From the NCBI RefSeq assembly GCF_003672135.1, contig NC_039508.1, positions 10,427,945-10,491,944 on the forward strand: a stretch of DNA of 64,000 bases, read 5' to 3'. The DNA comes from Ooceraea biroi. Lineage: Eukaryota > Arthropoda > Insecta > Hymenoptera > Formicidae. This document shows positions 62,001 through 64,000 of this stretch, in pieces. The notes beneath the pieces were generated by a model. The model ran no database searches, had not been told where the DNA came from, and saw only the letters and a program-made list of their open reading frames with translations. The position numbers and the translations under genes were made by a program. The number at the start of each line of letters is the position of its first letter. The stretch's first letter is position 1.

Positions 62001-64000
62001 GTTGGTGGGGGCGTCTCGCTAATCGGGGACAACGGGGGTGGCTCCTGTGGCAGGGGCGGCAGTTGCACGCCAGGCCTGCCCAGGCCACTACCCTGCGACA
62101 TGTTGCTCGATTGCAGTTCCACGGGTGGATGAGGACCGACTACGAGCTTCAACCGATCTTGCGAATTGGAACATGACTGTTCCTGTTGCAGCGGCGCTCC
62201 TTGTTGCTGGCTGAGTCTGAGTTCCGTCAAACGATCCTCCAGCTGATTTTCATCCAGATGCAGCGCGGTGCCGCTATTGCTACCACTGCTGTTGCACGTC
62301 GTCGTGACCGCGGGTGCCGCTCTCTGGTGCTGCTGTCTCCTTTGCAGCTCTACTTGTTCGTAGGCTGGCGGCGGGCCCATCGGCGCATTTTCGTACAACG
62401 GTGACACCGGCGGGCTCACGCTGGACAGACTGGACCGTGGTGAGAGACTGGGCTGCGATCTGCCAGGCGAAGGTGTGCCGACGAGATTACTCTGTTCCGA
62501 ACCGCGTAGCAATCTCTCGACACGTCTATGTAGATCCACCATATCGACCGGTCGTTCTTGCTGGGAACTAGCCGAGCCTAGACATTGCGGACCGCCGTAT
62601 ATGTCCGTGAAGCTCAGGCCGGAGCTGAGGGAACCCTTGCTGCTGGTAGTGCTGAGACTGCCGAGACTTGAGCTGCTGCTCACTGATAACGTACTGGCAC
62701 TCAACGTCTTCAGCTGACCTTCAAGCATCGCCATTGAGCGTAAAGCATCTCTGAGCTGTTGCAGTAACAACTGTTTTTCCTCGTGTAATCGCACACGATC
62801 GGTAATTGTCTTGTTCGACATCTCCAGCGCGTTATGGAGGTCTTGTTCTAGCCTGCGAATCTCACACTGGATCTTCTTCATGTCCTGCTGCGGTCTTGTC
62901 CGCGTGATGCTTCGCAGTTCTCTCAGTAACTGCTCTTTTTCTTGAAACAGCAACAGCTTGTCCTTATCACTCTCGGTCTGACCCGGCATTACTTTTTCCT
63001 CGAGATCTGCTAGCTGTTGCTGAATGTGCTGGATACGTTTCCTTGCTTCATCGTACTGCAACCTCATACGCGCCATCTCGGCCAATCGAGTCCCGATTGG
63101 CACGAGCTCACCCGAGAGATCGGTCTGGGAGGCCGTGCTGAGCTTCTCCTGCGGCAAACTGAGCGTGCTGGCTTCAGGACTGCCCTCGCACAGCTGCAAC
63201 CTTGTTAGTTCATCCTTGAGCTGCGCCAATGACTGCATCAGCTCAGCCTTCTCTCTCTCACCGGAGCTTAAAGATTTTTGAATGTTACGGAGTTCCGCCA
63301 TGATTGCCTGTGCCTCCGTAATGTTGTAGCAACCACCATGATGGCCATTCAACTTTTGCTCCACACTAAAGAAGAAAATGAATCATGAATGATTAAAACA
63401 AGTCTCAAACGCTATAAATGCAAATAACTGACGATGTTAGAATTATAGATAATAAAGAATTATAAATAATAACGCGTAGAATTATAAATAATAAAAAAGT
63501 ATGATATAGATTCAGAAAAATTTTTAATGTAAAATGTGAATTAATTATTGAATAATCGTGATTAATAATTAAGTAAATTTAAGTTTTAAAAGATTGATCG
63601 TCGTAAAATTAATTTGTGCCTGCACTCGTAAATACCTGGCGAGAGTATCCACTCCACGTTGTGTGCAATTCATCTCTGCACGTATCTGCTCGAGTTCTCG
63701 TTTTAATCGAGATACTCGGCTTCTGGCGAGTGCCACGTCGGATTTAAGAAGGTCAGGGTCGTATTTGGTACTCAAGGAACTCGAGCTGGAGCATACTGCG
63801 AACAAATATTCCTCAGTATTTTTGACGATGTAATCTGCCTCCGTACCGCGATATGTAGATTGAATAAACAATCACGAACTTGGAGAAAAATTCTAATCAA
63901 GGAACTAGTACAACTAGAAAAATTACCGACGAAGTAACGAATGTATGACATTTCGCAATTTAATTTTGACAACGCTTTATATTAATAACATCATGACAGG
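59040..64000 (-). CDS. kibra: Kibra / WWC-family protein (5' partial)
   Basis: Scaffold that, with Merlin and Expanded, activates Hippo kinase signalling at the cell cortex. Eight exons are visible: 63795-63636, 63365-61800, 61659-61573, 61417-61228, 61076-60621, 60486-60271, 60130-59652 and 59496-59040, giving 1,202 residues after a cut codon. The first visible segment (SSSLSTKYDPDLLKSDVALA) and the coiled coils align with vertebrate KIBRA downstream of the WW domains, which must lie beyond the right edge. Further marks: LKTLSASTLSVSSSSSLGS; a PPPAY motif (62360-62374); VSDESVAGDSGVFEA; a C2 domain starting ETAQVQIKLRYSVSDG; an acidic region; IVIKRSQTFSP (about 60325); NSVERRSLRWRRPSS; TSLDLELDLQAQ; and EKMAFFTRVNLNVPVLP. 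Vertebrate KIBRA ends at about this last point, whereas here about 135 low-complexity residues follow, ending GVEV-stop. The final GAG-GTATGA could also be a splice donor, so the true C-terminus is uncertain. Confidence 0.93.
63796..64000 (-). other. Kibra intron reaching the window edge
   Basis: The 3' splice site ending at 63796 (ttcgcag) begins the first visible Kibra exon. Sequence to its right is intronic as far as the edge; no exon with WW-domain residues is seen. Confidence 0.7.

Overview
The window is animal nuclear DNA and almost certainly insect. Its genes are split by short GT-AG introns. Several products are typical of insects: an ImpL2-type insulin-binding Ig protein, a Kibra/WWC protein and an animal type-I fatty acid synthase. 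Retention of a long-tailed Myo1e/f-type myosin, plus many CpGs and patchy base composition, would fit a hymenopteran such as an ant. That placement is inference and was not tested by any search.

Layout, left to right. (1) <1-20049 (+): class-I myosin of the Myo1e/1f type, cut at the P-loop by the window edge. One intron of about 14 kb (1780-15779) holds a small opposite-strand gene (4446-2518) for a secreted, cysteine-free protein that I do not recognise. (2) 29555-23632 (-): EHBP1 (NT-C2, CH, one NPF motif, bMERB, CaaX box), tail-to-tail with the myosin. (3) 31028-31932 (+): a small HCFC1R1/HPIP-like gene, head-to-head with EHBP1. (4) 42872-33247 (-): complete fatty acid synthase, 19 coding exons and about 2,399 residues, all catalytic residues visible. 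(5) 42.9-47.5 kb: AT-rich intergenic DNA with two adjacent elements, each bounded by perfect 12-13 bp terminal inverted repeats beginning CCCAG. (6) 53091-47521 (-): a Citron/sticky homologue with coiled coil, C1, PH and CNH domains but no kinase domain. (7) 55351-56910 (+): ImpL2. (8) >64000-59040 (-): Kibra/WWC. Its WW domains lie beyond the right edge and its C-terminal tail runs past the point where human KIBRA ends.

The coding models were built exon by exon from reading frame and splice sites. The joined lengths are multiples of three for every gene (for Kibra and the myosin after allowing for the cut codon). Exon boundaries are therefore well supported, although no alignment or transcript was available. 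Gene functions: the myosin and EHBP1 act at the membrane-actin interface and in endocytic recycling. FAS makes fatty acids. Citron acts in cytokinesis. ImpL2 restrains insulin-like signalling. Kibra feeds the Hippo growth pathway. There is no sign of an operon, a CRISPR array, an rRNA or a tRNA.

Most worth a second look: the kinase-less Citron gene with an in-frame stop just upstream of its start; the nested secreted precursor; the paired CCCAG-ended elements; the HCFC1R1-like gene with a degenerate HCF-binding motif; and the Kibra C-terminal extension.
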